Below, piece by piece: positions 26,964 through 35,655 of a DNA stretch of 64,000 nt. Under the pieces are notes generated by a model. It was not told the DNA's origin. It made no database searches and saw only the letters and a program-made list of their open reading frames with translations. Position 1 is the first letter of the stretch, and every line of letters begins with the position of its first letter. This stretch comes from Nocardioides pini (GTDB lineage Bacteria > Actinomycetota > Actinomycetes > Propionibacteriales > Nocardioidaceae), in the NCBI RefSeq assembly GCF_026712185.1, contig NZ_JAPPUX010000001.1:620001-684000 (forward strand), read 5' to 3'. A program made the translations under genes and the position numbers.

Positions 26964-27625
26964 CCCAGGCCAGCCCCGAGCGTCCCGTGCGGGTCGTCCT
27001 GGTCGACGACCACGCCATGTTCCGGGCGGGGGTCCGCGCCGAGCTCGCCACCAGCGGCGCGGGCGTGGTCGAGGTCGTGGGCGAGGCGGCCGACGCCGAC
27101 GCCGCGGTGGCGGTCGTCCGCGAGCAGCAGCCCCAGGTCGTCCTCCTCGACGTGCACCTGCCCGGCGGGGGAGGGGTGGAGGTCATGCGACGCCAGCCCT
27201 CGCCCGACACGCTCTACCTCGCCCTGTCGGTCTCGGACGCCGCGGAGGACGTCATCGGCACCATCCGCGGCGGCGCGCGCGGCTACGTCACCAAGACGAT
27301 CACCGGCCCCGAGCTCGTCGACGCGATCACCCGGGTCGCCGGCGGTGACGCTGTCTTCTCGCCGCGTCTCGCCGGCTTCGTGCTCGACGCCTTCGCCGGG
27401 TCGATCGACGTCGCCGCCGTCGACGAGGACCTCGACCGGCTCACCGAGCGCGAGCGGGAGGTGATGCGCCTGATCGCCCGTGGCTACGCCTACAAGGAGG
27501 TCGCCAAGGAGCTGTTCATCTCCGTCAAGACCGTCGAGACCCACATGTCGTCGGTGCTCCGCAAGCTCCAGCTGTCGAGTCGTCACGAGCTGACGAAGTG
27601 GGCCTCCGATCGCCGGCTGCTCTAG
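26960..27625 (+). CDS. LuxR/NarL-family response regulator, partner of the PspC kinase
   Basis: 221 residues. The receiver domain has the acidic pair VDDH, phospho-acceptor Asp in VVLLDVHLP and the switch Lys in YVTKTI. The C-terminal LuxR helix-turn-helix contains LTEREREVMRLIARGYAYKEVA and SVKTVETHMS. Translational coupling to the kinase gene shows they are a pair. Its stop codon overlaps the stop region of the convergent regulator gene at 27622. Confidence 0.9.
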   Translation: MTQASPERPVRVVLVDDHAMFRAGVRAELATSGAGVVEVVGEAADADAAVAVVREQQPQVVLLDVHLPGGGGVEVMRRQPSPDTLYLALSVSDAAEDVIGTIRGGARGYVTKTITGPELVDAITRVAGGDAVFSPRLAGFVLDAFAGSIDVAAVDEDLDRLTEREREVMRLIARGYAYKEVAKELFISVKTVETHMSSVLRKLQLSSRHELTKWASDRRLL

Positions 27626-28299
27626 TCGCTGCCGGCCGTCGCCCCCGGCCGGACCAGCCCGGACTCGTAGGCGAAGACGACGGCTTGCGCGCGATCTCGC
27701 GCGCCGACCTTGGAGTAGATGCGTCCCACGTGCGTGCGCACGGTCGGCTCCCCCAGGTGGAGGTCGTGGGCGAGCTCGTCGTTGCTCAGCCCCTTCGCCA
27801 GCAGGCGCAGCACGTCGCGCTCGCGCTCGGTGAGCGTGGCGAGCCGCGCCGTCAGCGCCGGCAGCGGTTCACCGCTCTGCAGGTGGCGCTCGATCAGCCG
27901 GCGCGTGACGGATGGTGCCAGCAGCGCGTCACCGGCCGCCACGGTCCGGACGGCCGTGAAGATGGTCTCGCGGGGCGCGTCCTTGAGGAGGAAGCCGCTC
28001 GATCCCGCACGGAGGGCCGCCAGCACGTAGTCATCGAGGTCGAAGGTCGTCAGGACCAGGACCCGTGTCGCCATGCGGTCGTCGGAGCAGATCGTGCGGG
28101 TGGCAGCGATGCCGTCCACGTGTGGCATCCGGATGTCGAGGAGCGCGACGTCGGGTCGGTGACGCCGTACCTCCTCGACTGCCTGCAGCCCGTCGGCGGC
28201 CTCGGCGACCACCTGCAGGTCGGGCTGCGTGCCGAGGACCGCCACGAGCCCCGCACGCACCAGCTCCTGGTCGTCGGCCACGAGCACCCGGATGCTCAT
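27622..28299 (-). CDS. LuxR/NarL-family response regulator
   Basis: 225 residues. The receiver has ADDQ, phospho-Asp in VALLDIRMP and Lys in GFLLKDAP; the helix-turn-helix has LTERERDVLRLLAKGLSNDELA and EPTVRTHVGRI. The start overlaps the end of the kinase gene at 28296 by 4 bases, so kinase and regulator are coupled. Its own stop overlaps the convergent regulator gene. Confidence 0.9.
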   Translation of the reverse strand: MSIRVLVADDQELVRAGLVAVLGTQPDLQVVAEAADGLQAVEEVRRHRPDVALLDIRMPHVDGIAATRTICSDDRMATRVLVLTTFDLDDYVLAALRAGSSGFLLKDAPRETIFTAVRTVAAGDALLAPSVTRRLIERHLQSGEPLPALTARLATLTERERDVLRLLAKGLSNDELAHDLHLGEPTVRTHVGRIYSKVGARDRAQAVVFAYESGLVRPGATAGSD

Positions 28300-29519
28300 G
28301 CCGTCGTCTCCTCGGCCGCCGCGGCCGGCACCGTCAGGGGAAGCCGTGCCCGCACGGTGAAGCCACCGTCGTCGGGGCCGGCAGTGACCACCCCGCCCTG
28401 GGCCCGGGCGCGCTCGCGCATCCCGGTGAGTCCGTGACCGCCCTCGGCGTAGCCGGCGGCGGTGCGGCCGCCGACGTCCGTCACCTCCACGACGATCCCG
28501 TCGCCGGTCACCCTCACGCTCGCGTCGACGTGAGCGCCCGGTGAGTGGCGGAGGGCGTTGGTCAGGGCCTCCTGGAGGATCCGGTACGCCACCAGCTCGA
28601 GGTCGGCGGGCAGCGGCACGAGGTCACGGTCGATGGACAGCTCGAGGTCGAGGCCGGCCTCGGTCAGCTCGGCGGCGAGCCGGCGGGCATCGCCCAGGCC
28701 GGGGGTGGTGGTGGCGGCCGGACGAGGTTCGTCGGCCTCGCCCAGCCTGCCCAGCACGTCGCGCAGCTCGGTGAGGGTCCGGCGGCCGACCCGCTGGATG
28801 GCGCGCAGGTTCTCGGCCGACGGATGGTCGGGAGCGAGCAGGGCCTCGCCCGCCTCGGCCTGCACCACCATGAGCGTCACACTGTGCGCCACCACGTCGT
28901 GCACGTCGCGACCGACCCGGGCACGATGCTCGGCCTCGCGTGCCCGTGCCTCGGCGTCACGGCTCCGCCTCAGCTCCCTCGCCTGCTCCGCCACCTGCTC
29001 GACCAGCCGGTTGCGCGACCACACGACACGTCCGGCGAGCCAGGAGCCGCCGACCAGGATGGAGATGAAGCCCAGGTCGTCGGCCGGGTCGCCGACGTCG
29101 AGCCAGCTGGCGTACATGATCGCGGGCAGGAACGCGGCGAGCCCGGTCAGGGCGCGCCCCAGCGGCGCGTGGGCACCCAGTGAGTAGCTCGCCACCAGCA
29201 GGCTCGCGAGGAGGCCGACGCCGTCGAGGGTCCCGACGAGCAGCACCTGCAGGTCGATGCCGACAAGGATGAGCAGGAAGGTCGCCAGCGGGCGACGTCG
29301 GCGGAGCACGAGGGGCAGCGTGAAGAGGAGGTCGCTCAGGAGCGAGCGTCCGATCGGCGCGTCGCTGAACTCACCCGTCGCGGTCTCCGCCACCGCGACC
29401 ACCGCGACGCCCATTGCCAGCGCCAGGTCGGCCAGGTCCCGGCGCGGGAGTCGGGCGGGCAGCGCCCACGCACGGTCCAGCACCGTCCCACGGTACGGCG
29501 CCGCGAGGCCCCGCGGCAT
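28296..29519 (-). CDS. NarL-type sensor histidine kinase
   Basis: 407 residues from the ATG at 29519; starts at 29483 (GTG) and 29555 (ATG) are also possible. The N-terminal half has about five membrane helices (LADLALAMGVAVVAVAETA, FLLILVGIDLQVLLVG and others) with no large outer loop, so it probably senses the membrane itself. A coiled coil follows, then the HisKA_3 box VGRDVHDVVAHSVTLMVV and the ATP-binding region with QEALTNALRHSPG and GGHGLTGMRERA. It controls the response regulator at 27622. Confidence 0.87.
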   Translation of the reverse strand: MPRGLAAPYRGTVLDRAWALPARLPRRDLADLALAMGVAVVAVAETATGEFSDAPIGRSLLSDLLFTLPLVLRRRRPLATFLLILVGIDLQVLLVGTLDGVGLLASLLVASYSLGAHAPLGRALTGLAAFLPAIMYASWLDVGDPADDLGFISILVGGSWLAGRVVWSRNRLVEQVAEQARELRRSRDAEARAREAEHRARVGRDVHDVVAHSVTLMVVQAEAGEALLAPDHPSAENLRAIQRVGRRTLTELRDVLGRLGEADEPRPAATTTPGLGDARRLAAELTEAGLDLELSIDRDLVPLPADLELVAYRILQEALTNALRHSPGAHVDASVRVTGDGIVVEVTDVGGRTAAGYAEGGHGLTGMRERARAQGGVVTAGPDDGGFTVRARLPLTVPAAAAEETTA

Positions 29520-29657
29520 CCTCGCCGACGATGACCCGACGTCCGCTCTCCTCATCGCGTCGGCGTACGGGCCGGGGCGCTCCCGAGGACGCGAACGGCG
29601 CGTCGCATCGCACACGCTGGTGCAGACGGATCCCACGCCGAGCCGAGGACGCACACC

Positions 29658-30569
29658 ATGGAATCCACGAGCACACCGGTCACCAGCAGGGCCCGGAGCA
29701 CCGCCCGCGCCTGGCCCTACGCCGTCGTCGGCACGGCCGCTGCGGCCTCGACCGTCGGCTTCGCGCTGAGCCTGCGCAGCCCGGTGCTGGCCGGTGCCGA
29801 GCAGCTCACCCTCGAGGACGCCGTCGATGCTGTCGCGCTGATCGCCTTCGGGCTGCTGGGCGCGACCCTGATGCGCAGGAGCAGGGCTGCCGCACTGGGC
29901 CTTGCCCTGGTGGTGGCGGCAGGGCTGCAGGGCGTCAACTACCTGCTCGGAGGGGCCGCGGACGCGCTGTCCGACGGGCGTACACCGGTGCCGGCCGCCG
30001 CGCGGCTGGGATGGTTGGTCGCCGACTCGGCCTTCGTCGCGATGTTCATCCTGCTGCTCTACGCCCCCCTTGCGCTCTTCCCGACCGGACGCCTGCCCTC
30101 GGCGCGCTGGCGCTGGTTGCCGGTCGTGGCGACCACGTGCGCGGTGTCGGGCGTGCTCTCGGTCCTGCTCGGTCCGGGACGGGTCGACGACGACAACCCC
30201 GCCAAGGGGACGAACCCCCTCGGCGTCCCGGCGCTCGACGGGGTGGCCGCGGTGCTGGAGCGCGCCGGCCTGGTCCTCCTCGTGCTCACCTTCGTCGGCG
30301 GCGTCGCGGCCTACGTCGTGCGCTGGCTCCGGTTCCGGGGTGCGAGGCGGCGTCAGCTCGCCTGGCTGGCCACCGGTGTGGTCGCGATGGCGGTCTTCAT
30401 GGTGGTCGACGCGGGGAGCTCCCTCGTCGCCCAGGTGGTGTCGGCCTCCGTGCTCTTCGGCACGCTGCTGGTCGGGTTGGGATGGCCACTGCTCGGGCCG
30501 CTGGGTGCGGAGGCAGAGCGCACCGACCACGCCACGTCCACCAACTCCCCAGGGGTGGTGGACGTTTGA
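29658..30569 (+). CDS. Eight-helix membrane protein resembling a kinase sensor module without the kinase
   Basis: 303 residues, nearly all membrane: eight hydrophobic segments joined by short loops. The loop LFPTGRLPSARWRW is one I know from the sensory halves of actinobacterial histidine kinases, where it stands before the fifth membrane helix, and RRRQLAWLATG is the usual transition after the sixth. The kinase part is missing and the frame ends cleanly. It is divergent from the kinase/regulator pair. A GAGG site lies upstream. Confidence 0.65.
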   Translation: MESTSTPVTSRARSTARAWPYAVVGTAAAASTVGFALSLRSPVLAGAEQLTLEDAVDAVALIAFGLLGATLMRRSRAAALGLALVVAAGLQGVNYLLGGAADALSDGRTPVPAAARLGWLVADSAFVAMFILLLYAPLALFPTGRLPSARWRWLPVVATTCAVSGVLSVLLGPGRVDDDNPAKGTNPLGVPALDGVAAVLERAGLVLLVLTFVGGVAAYVVRWLRFRGARRRQLAWLATGVVAMAVFMVVDAGSSLVAQVVSASVLFGTLLVGLGWPLLGPLGAEAERTDHATSTNSPGVVDV

Positions 30570-30594
30570 CAAGGTAGCCGGGAACCGGTGGGGT
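30566..30594 (+). promoter_or_regulatory. Sigma-70-type promoter of the permease/UspA operon
   Basis: TTGACA (30566-30571) and TGGGGT (30589-30594) are separated by 17 nt. The -35 overlaps the stop codon of the preceding gene. The start codon of the permease follows 39 nt after the -10. Confidence 0.5.
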
Positions 30595-30633
30595 CGGGGA
30601 ACATCCCTCACCCCCTCGGGAAGCGAGCGCACG

Positions 30634-32061
30634 ATGGCAGACACCGAGACCATCCCGCACCAGGACGAGGACGACAGCGAGCTGAAGCGCTCGATCACCG
30701 GTCGCCTCCTCTTCTTCTACACGCTCGGGGACGTGCTGGGGTCGGGCATCTACGTCCTGATCGGCCTGGTCGCCGCAGCCGTCGGCGGCGCCTTCTGGAT
30801 CGCCTTCGCGCTGGGCGTCACGGTCGCCGCCATCACCGGTGCGGCGTACGCCGAGCTGGTCACCAAGTACCCCCAGGCAGCCGGCGCCTCGCTCTACGTC
30901 AACAAGGCCTTCGGCAACCGGCCGCTGACGTTCCTCGTCACCGTCTCGTTCCTCGCCGCCAGCATGGCGGCGTCGGGCTCGCTCGCCGTCGGCTTCGCCT
31001 CCTACTTCGCCGAGGTGTGGTCGGCCCCGCCGGCGCTGCTCGTCTCGCTCGTCTTCGTGGCGCTGCTCGTGGTGGTCAACTTCATCGGCATCACCGAGTC
31101 GGTGTGGATGAACATGCTGATGACCTTCGTCGAGGTCGCGGGCCTGCTGATCGTCCTCGTCATCGGCATCGTCCACGTCGCCCAGGGCAACGCCGACTTC
31201 GGCGTGCTGACCCACATCGACACCAGCGGCGACTACGGGAGCCCGGCGCTCGCCGTGCTGGCCGGCATCTCGTTCTCCTTCTTCGCGATGACCGGCTTCG
31301 AGAACACGGCCAACGTGGCCGAGGAGACCATCGACCCCTACAAGTCCTTCCCGCGCTCGCTGGTCGGCGGCATGGTGGTGGCGGGCCTGGTCTACGTCCT
31401 GGTCTCGATGGCAGCGGCGCTGACGGTGCCCGTCGAGACGCTGGCGAGCTCGGATGCGGCGCTGCTCGAGGTCGTCAAGCAGGGCATCCTGCCGTTCTCC
31501 GACGAGTTCATGACCACGCTCTTCTCCGTCATCGCGCTGATCGCGATCACCAACACGACGCTCGTGACCATCGTGACGCAGCCGCGGGTGCTCTACGGCA
31601 TGGCCCGCGAGGACGTCGTACCCGGTGTCTTCGCCAAGATCCACCCGGTCCGTCGCAGCCCGTGGGTCGGCCTGATCTTCTCCGGGGCCGTGGTCGGGTC
31701 CCTGCTGGTCATCGGCACCCTGGTCACCGAGGCCGGGGGCGGCATCGACCTGGTCGGCCGGCTCGCCACGGTGACCGTCGTGCTGCTCCTCGCGATCTAC
31801 GCGACCGTGATCGTGGCGTGCCTCCGGCTGCGTGGGCGGGACGAGGAGCACCCCTTCTTCCGTGCCAACACGCCGTTGCTCTTCGTCGGACTCCTGGGCA
31901 ACCTCGCGATCCTCTACTTCACCATCTACGACGACCCCTATTCGCTGATCTGGTGCGCGGGTCTCCTCGGTGTGGGCCTCGTCCTCTTCCTCGCGGAGTA
32001 CTTCTTCGGCAGCAAGGGCACCGGGACGCGGACCCCCGACCTCGACAGCACGGAGGCCTGA
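30634..32061 (+). CDS. APC-superfamily amino acid permease
   Basis: 475 residues with 12 membrane helices. The first helix has the unwound glycine stretch LGDVLGSGIYVLIG, and helix 6 has FSFFAMTGFENTANVAEE, both diagnostic for APC transporters; TQPRVLYGMAREDVVP lies in the loop after helix 8. It imports an amino acid or amine, probably with protons. It is followed after 1 nt by uspA-like gene 32063, so they are cotranscribed. Confidence 0.87.
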   Translation: MADTETIPHQDEDDSELKRSITGRLLFFYTLGDVLGSGIYVLIGLVAAAVGGAFWIAFALGVTVAAITGAAYAELVTKYPQAAGASLYVNKAFGNRPLTFLVTVSFLAASMAASGSLAVGFASYFAEVWSAPPALLVSLVFVALLVVVNFIGITESVWMNMLMTFVEVAGLLIVLVIGIVHVAQGNADFGVLTHIDTSGDYGSPALAVLAGISFSFFAMTGFENTANVAEETIDPYKSFPRSLVGGMVVAGLVYVLVSMAAALTVPVETLASSDAALLEVVKQGILPFSDEFMTTLFSVIALIAITNTTLVTIVTQPRVLYGMAREDVVPGVFAKIHPVRRSPWVGLIFSGAVVGSLLVIGTLVTEAGGGIDLVGRLATVTVVLLLAIYATVIVACLRLRGRDEEHPFFRANTPLLFVGLLGNLAILYFTIYDDPYSLIWCAGLLGVGLVLFLAEYFFGSKGTGTRTPDLDSTEA

Positions 32062-32062
32062 C

Positions 32063-32515
32063 ATGCACGTCATCGTCGCCACGGACGGCTCCCGCCAGTC
32101 GCTGGCCGCCGCCAAGCACTTCAAGTCCTTCGCCGACCCCACCAAGGTCACCGAGATCTCCGTCGTCGCGGTGATCCGGCCGCTCGCCTCGGTCGCGTTC
32201 GCCGACGACCTGTCGGAGGGCAAGCTCGACGGCTCGTTCCGCGACGCGGCGCAGAGCGCGGTCGACACCATCGCCGCGGTGTTCGACGGCTGGGGCCCCA
32301 AGGTCAACAAGCGGATCCGCAGCGGGTCGGCGGCCAACGAGATCATCAAGGCCGCCAAGCAGTACGACGCCGGCCTGGTCGTGGTCGCGGCGGGCGGGCG
32401 GGGGCTCAGCGACAGCGTGCTCGTCGGCAGCACCGCCCAGCGGGTGCAGCACTACGCGCCCTGCCCGGTGCTCGTCGTGCGCCCCGCCCCCAAGCCCAGG
32501 AGGCACCGGGCCTGA
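32063..32515 (+). CDS. Universal stress protein (UspA family)
   Basis: 150 residues. The UspA fold is shown by VIVATDGSRQSLAAAKHF at the start and the ATP-loop region VVVAAGGRGLSDSVLVGSTAQRV near the end, close to the G-2x-G-9x-G-S/T pattern of ATP-binding members, then APCPVLVVR. It may gate or report on the upstream permease, as UspA proteins often pair with transporters; that link is inferred from the 1-nt spacing. Confidence 0.85.
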   Translation: MHVIVATDGSRQSLAAAKHFKSFADPTKVTEISVVAVIRPLASVAFADDLSEGKLDGSFRDAAQSAVDTIAAVFDGWGPKVNKRIRSGSAANEIIKAAKQYDAGLVVVAAGGRGLSDSVLVGSTAQRVQHYAPCPVLVVRPAPKPRRHRA

Positions 32516-32532
32516 CCCCCGGGGTCACTCAC

Positions 32533-32538
32533 TAGGGT
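32533..32538 (+). promoter_or_regulatory. TAGGGT -10 box, probable leaderless start
   Basis: TAGGGT ends 7 nt before the ATG at 32546. No Shine-Dalgarno is seen. Confidence 0.5.
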
Positions 32539-32545
32539 GGGTCCC

Positions 32546-32899
32546 ATGGAGACCCTGCGGCTGGTGCTGCTCTTCGTCCACATCCTCGGCTACGCCGCCC
32601 TCCTCGGAGGACTCCTCGTGCAGGTGCGCGACGACACCAAGAAGGTGAACTCGCTGATGCGCGACGGCGCCGGGACGGCCTTCGTCGCCGGCCTGCTGCT
32701 CGTCGGCGTCCTGGAGAACCTCGGCTCGCCCGACCACGCCAAGATCGGCGTGAAGTTCGCCATCGGCCTCGTCATCCTGGTGCTCGTCATGGTCAACATG
32801 CGCAAGCCGAGCATCCCGCAGGGCCTCTACTACGGCCTGCTCGCGCTGACGCTCGCCAACATCGCGGTGGCGGTCTTCTGGTCGCCCGCCCACGCCTGA
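32546..32899 (+). CDS. Small integral membrane protein of unknown function
   Basis: 117 residues with four membrane segments (LRLVLLFVHILGYAALLGGLL; GTAFVAGLLLVGVLENL; FAIGLVILVLVMVNM; LLALTLANIAVAVFW). It has no charged catalytic motif, and the pattern His-x-x-Gly in the first helix is its only polar mark. It lies alone between uspA and pcrA and has its own leaderless promoter. Confidence 0.7.
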   Translation: METLRLVLLFVHILGYAALLGGLLVQVRDDTKKVNSLMRDGAGTAFVAGLLLVGVLENLGSPDHAKIGVKFAIGLVILVLVMVNMRKPSIPQGLYYGLLALTLANIAVAVFWSPAHA

Positions 32900-32945
32900 C
32901 CGGCCCGACCGGGCTGTCGTACCGGCCGCATAGGCTGGGGCCGAC

Positions 32946-35327
32946 ATGAGCCCCACCGACGCCCCCGCCGACCAGGCCCTCTTCGAGCTCCGCGACCACC
33001 CGCTCCTCGACGGGCTCAACGAGCCCCAGCGGGCCGCCGTGACGCACGCCGGCGCCCCGCTGCTGGTCGTCGCCGGCGCCGGGTCCGGCAAGACGCGGGT
33101 GCTGACGCGTCGCATCGCCTGGCTGATCAACGAGCGGAAGGCCCACCCGGGGTCCATCCTGGCCATCACCTTCACCAACAAGGCCGCGGCCGAGATGAAG
33201 GAGCGCGTCGAGGACCTCGTCGGCAAGCGGGCCCGGATCATGTGGGTGTCGACCTTCCACTCCGCCTGCGTGCGGATCCTCCGCAAGGAGATCGACCGGG
33301 TCGGCTTCAAGTCCAACTTCTCGATCTACGACGCGGCTGACTCCAAGCGGCTGATGACGCTCGTCCTGCGCGACCTCGAGCTCGACCCCAAGCGCTACCA
33401 GCCCAACGCCGTGCTCAACTGGGTCTCGGACCAGAAGAACGAGCTGCGCGACGCCGAGGACGCCGCCAAGGAGGCGCGCAACTCGTTCGAGGAGGCCTAC
33501 GCCAAGGCGTTCGCGAGCTACCAGCGCCGCCTGCGCGAGGCCAACGCGCTCGACTTCGACGACCTCATCATGACGACGGTCCACCTGCTCCAGGCCTTCC
33601 CCGACGTCCGCGAGAACTACCGCCGCCGGTTCCGCCACGTGCTCGTCGACGAGTACCAGGACACCAACCACGCGCAATACAGCCTGATCCAGCAGCTGTG
33701 CGGAGCCTCCTTCGAGGAGGGCCACCAGGAGGCCGTCGAGCCGAGCGAGCTGATGGTGGTCGGTGACGCCGACCAGTCCATCTACGCCTTCCGCGGAGCC
33801 GACATCCGCAACATCCTCGACTTCGAGCAGGACTTCCCCGACGCCACCACCATCCTCCTCGAGCAGAACTACCGCTCGACGCAGACGATCCTGTCCGCAG
33901 CCAACTCCGTCATCGGCAACAACCGCGGCCGCAAGCCGAAGCGGCTGTGGACCGACGCGGGGGAGGGCGAGCGGATCGTCGGCTACGTCTCCGACGACGA
34001 GCACGACGAGGCCCGCTTCGTCAGCGAGGAGATCGACAAGCTGACCGACGACGCCGGCGTACGCCCCGCCGACGTCGCCGTCTTCTACCGCACCAACGCG
34101 CAGTCCCGCGTCTTCGAGGAGGTGTTCATCCGCACCGGCCAGCCCTACAAGGTCGTCGGCGGGGTGCGCTTCTACGAGCGGCGGGAGGTCCGCGACGCGC
34201 TGGCCTACCTCCGGATGCTGGTCAACACCGCCGACGAGATCTCGCTGCGCCGGGTGCTCAACACCCCCAAGCGCGGCATCGGTGAGCGGGCCGAGGCCTG
34301 CATCGCCGCCCTCGCCGACCGCGACCGGATCACCTTCTGGGAGGCGCTGACCCGGGCCGCCGACGCCCCGGGCCTGGCCACGCGCAGCCTGAAGAACATC
34401 GAGGCGTTCGTCGCGATGGTGCAGGAGCTGCAGTCGATGGTCGAGGCCGACGAGCGTCCCGACGTCATCCTCGAGTCGGTGCTCGAGCGCTCCGGCTACC
34501 TCGCCGAGCTCGAGGCGAGCGACGACCCGCAGGACGGCACCCGCGTGGAGAACCTCGCCGAGCTGGTCGCGGTCGCCCGCGAGTTCGCCGAGGACCCGCA
34601 GCCGGGCCCGAGCGTCGACCCGGCCGAGGTCGAGGCCGGCACCGTCGCCGTCGGGCTCGGCGACTTCCTCGAGCGGGTCGCCCTCGTCGCCGACGCCGAC
34701 CAGATCCCCGACGCCCCCGACGGCGACGACTCCGGGGTCGTCACGCTGATGACGCTCCACACGGCGAAGGGCCTCGAATTCCCGGTCGTCTTCCTCACCG
34801 GCCTCGAGGACGGCGTCTTCCCCCACCAGCGCTCACTCGGCGACCAGCCCGAGCTCGAGGAGGAGCGCCGCCTCGCCTACGTCGGCCTCACCCGCGCGCA
34901 GCAGCGCCTCTACGTCTCCCGGGCGCTCGTGCGCTCAGCGTGGGGCGCCCCGAGCCACAACCCGGCCAGCCGCTTCCTCGACGAGCTCCCGGTCGACCTC
35001 GTCGACTGGCGCCGCACCGCGTCCGAGCAGACCCGCTGGGGCCGCCAGGACCTCAGCGGCGGCTCCACGCGCCTGGCCATCCCCACCGACGCCGGCCGCC
35101 GCAACTTCAGCTCCGCCGCGCTCCGCGCCGACGCGGCCGCCAAGGCCAAGCCCGCCCGCGACATCCCCAGCCTCGACCCGGGCGACCGGGTGGTGCACGA
35201 CTCCTTCGGCATGGGCACCGTCGTCGCCGTCGAGGGCGTGGCCGAGAAGTCCGTGGCCTCCATCGACTTCGGCTCCGAGGGCGTCAAGCGCCTGCTCCTG
35301 CGCTACGCCCCGGTCGAGAAGCTCTGA
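32946..35327 (+). CDS. pcrA: ATP-dependent DNA helicase PcrA/UvrD
   Basis: 793 residues. Superfamily-1 motifs: GLNEPQRAAV (Q motif), AGAGSGKT (Walker A), AITFTNKAA (Ia), VDEYQDTN (II), VVGDADQSIYAFRGAD (III), LEQNYRS (IV), VTLMTLHTAKGLEFPVVF (V) and EEERRLAYVGLTRA (VI). The tail from about 745 has GDRVVHDSFGMGTVVAVEG, the Tudor-like module through which PcrA is known to contact RNA polymerase. It works in repair and transcription-coupled processes. Downstream comes a palindromic repeat array. Confidence 0.95.
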   Translation: MSPTDAPADQALFELRDHPLLDGLNEPQRAAVTHAGAPLLVVAGAGSGKTRVLTRRIAWLINERKAHPGSILAITFTNKAAAEMKERVEDLVGKRARIMWVSTFHSACVRILRKEIDRVGFKSNFSIYDAADSKRLMTLVLRDLELDPKRYQPNAVLNWVSDQKNELRDAEDAAKEARNSFEEAYAKAFASYQRRLREANALDFDDLIMTTVHLLQAFPDVRENYRRRFRHVLVDEYQDTNHAQYSLIQQLCGASFEEGHQEAVEPSELMVVGDADQSIYAFRGADIRNILDFEQDFPDATTILLEQNYRSTQTILSAANSVIGNNRGRKPKRLWTDAGEGERIVGYVSDDEHDEARFVSEEIDKLTDDAGVRPADVAVFYRTNAQSRVFEEVFIRTGQPYKVVGGVRFYERREVRDALAYLRMLVNTADEISLRRVLNTPKRGIGERAEACIAALADRDRITFWEALTRAADAPGLATRSLKNIEAFVAMVQELQSMVEADERPDVILESVLERSGYLAELEASDDPQDGTRVENLAELVAVAREFAEDPQPGPSVDPAEVEAGTVAVGLGDFLERVALVADADQIPDAPDGDDSGVVTLMTLHTAKGLEFPVVFLTGLEDGVFPHQRSLGDQPELEEERRLAYVGLTRAQQRLYVSRALVRSAWGAPSHNPASRFLDELPVDLVDWRRTASEQTRWGRQDLSGGSTRLAIPTDAGRRNFSSAALRADAAAKAKPARDIPSLDPGDRVVHDSFGMGTVVAVEGVAEKSVASIDFGSEGVKRLLLRYAPVEKL

Positions 35328-35352
35328 CGGCCCGTTCCGGCTCGGCGCGGGG

Positions 35353-35641
35353 GCGCGTCGGCGTACGGCGCGGGGTGGGCGGTGCGTCAGCTACCTTCTG
35401 CGGCGCGGGAATGTGGCTCAGGCACCGCTCGCGGGCGTGTCGGCGTACGGCGCGGGGGTGGGCGGTGCGTCAGCCACCTTCTGCGCCTCGGGAATGTGGC
35501 TCAGGCACCGCTCGCGGGCGTGTCGGCGTACGGCGCGGGGTGGGCGGTGCGTCAGCCACCTTCTGCGGCTCGGGAATGTGGCTGACGCACCGCTTGCGGG
35601 CGTGTCGGCGTACGCCGCGGGGTGGGCGGTGCGTCAGCCAC
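35353..35641. repeat. Array A: tandem hairpin repeat, period 82-83 bp, 3.5 units
   Basis: This is the content of the 328-nt gap between the convergent pcrA and M23 genes. Each unit has a left arm of 16 nt, an 18-nt loop, a right arm of 16 nt and a 32-33-nt spacer. Left arms start at 35379, 35462, 35544 and 35626; right arms start at 35413, 35496 and 35578. The third unit is a perfect 16-bp stem (GCGGTGCGTCAGCCAC with its complement). The others carry one to four mismatches, and the fourth unit has only its left arm. The spacer holds a conserved GGCGTGTCGGCGTACG. A second array of the same family lies at 59654. Confidence 0.9.
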
Positions 35642-35655
35642 GCTCCGCGCGTCGG

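Noticed and set aside
32513..32527. Palindrome TGACCCC-C-GGGGTCA at the stop of the UspA gene.
   Set aside because: The loop would be one base, so it is not a good terminator, and the arms are short. It may be chance.
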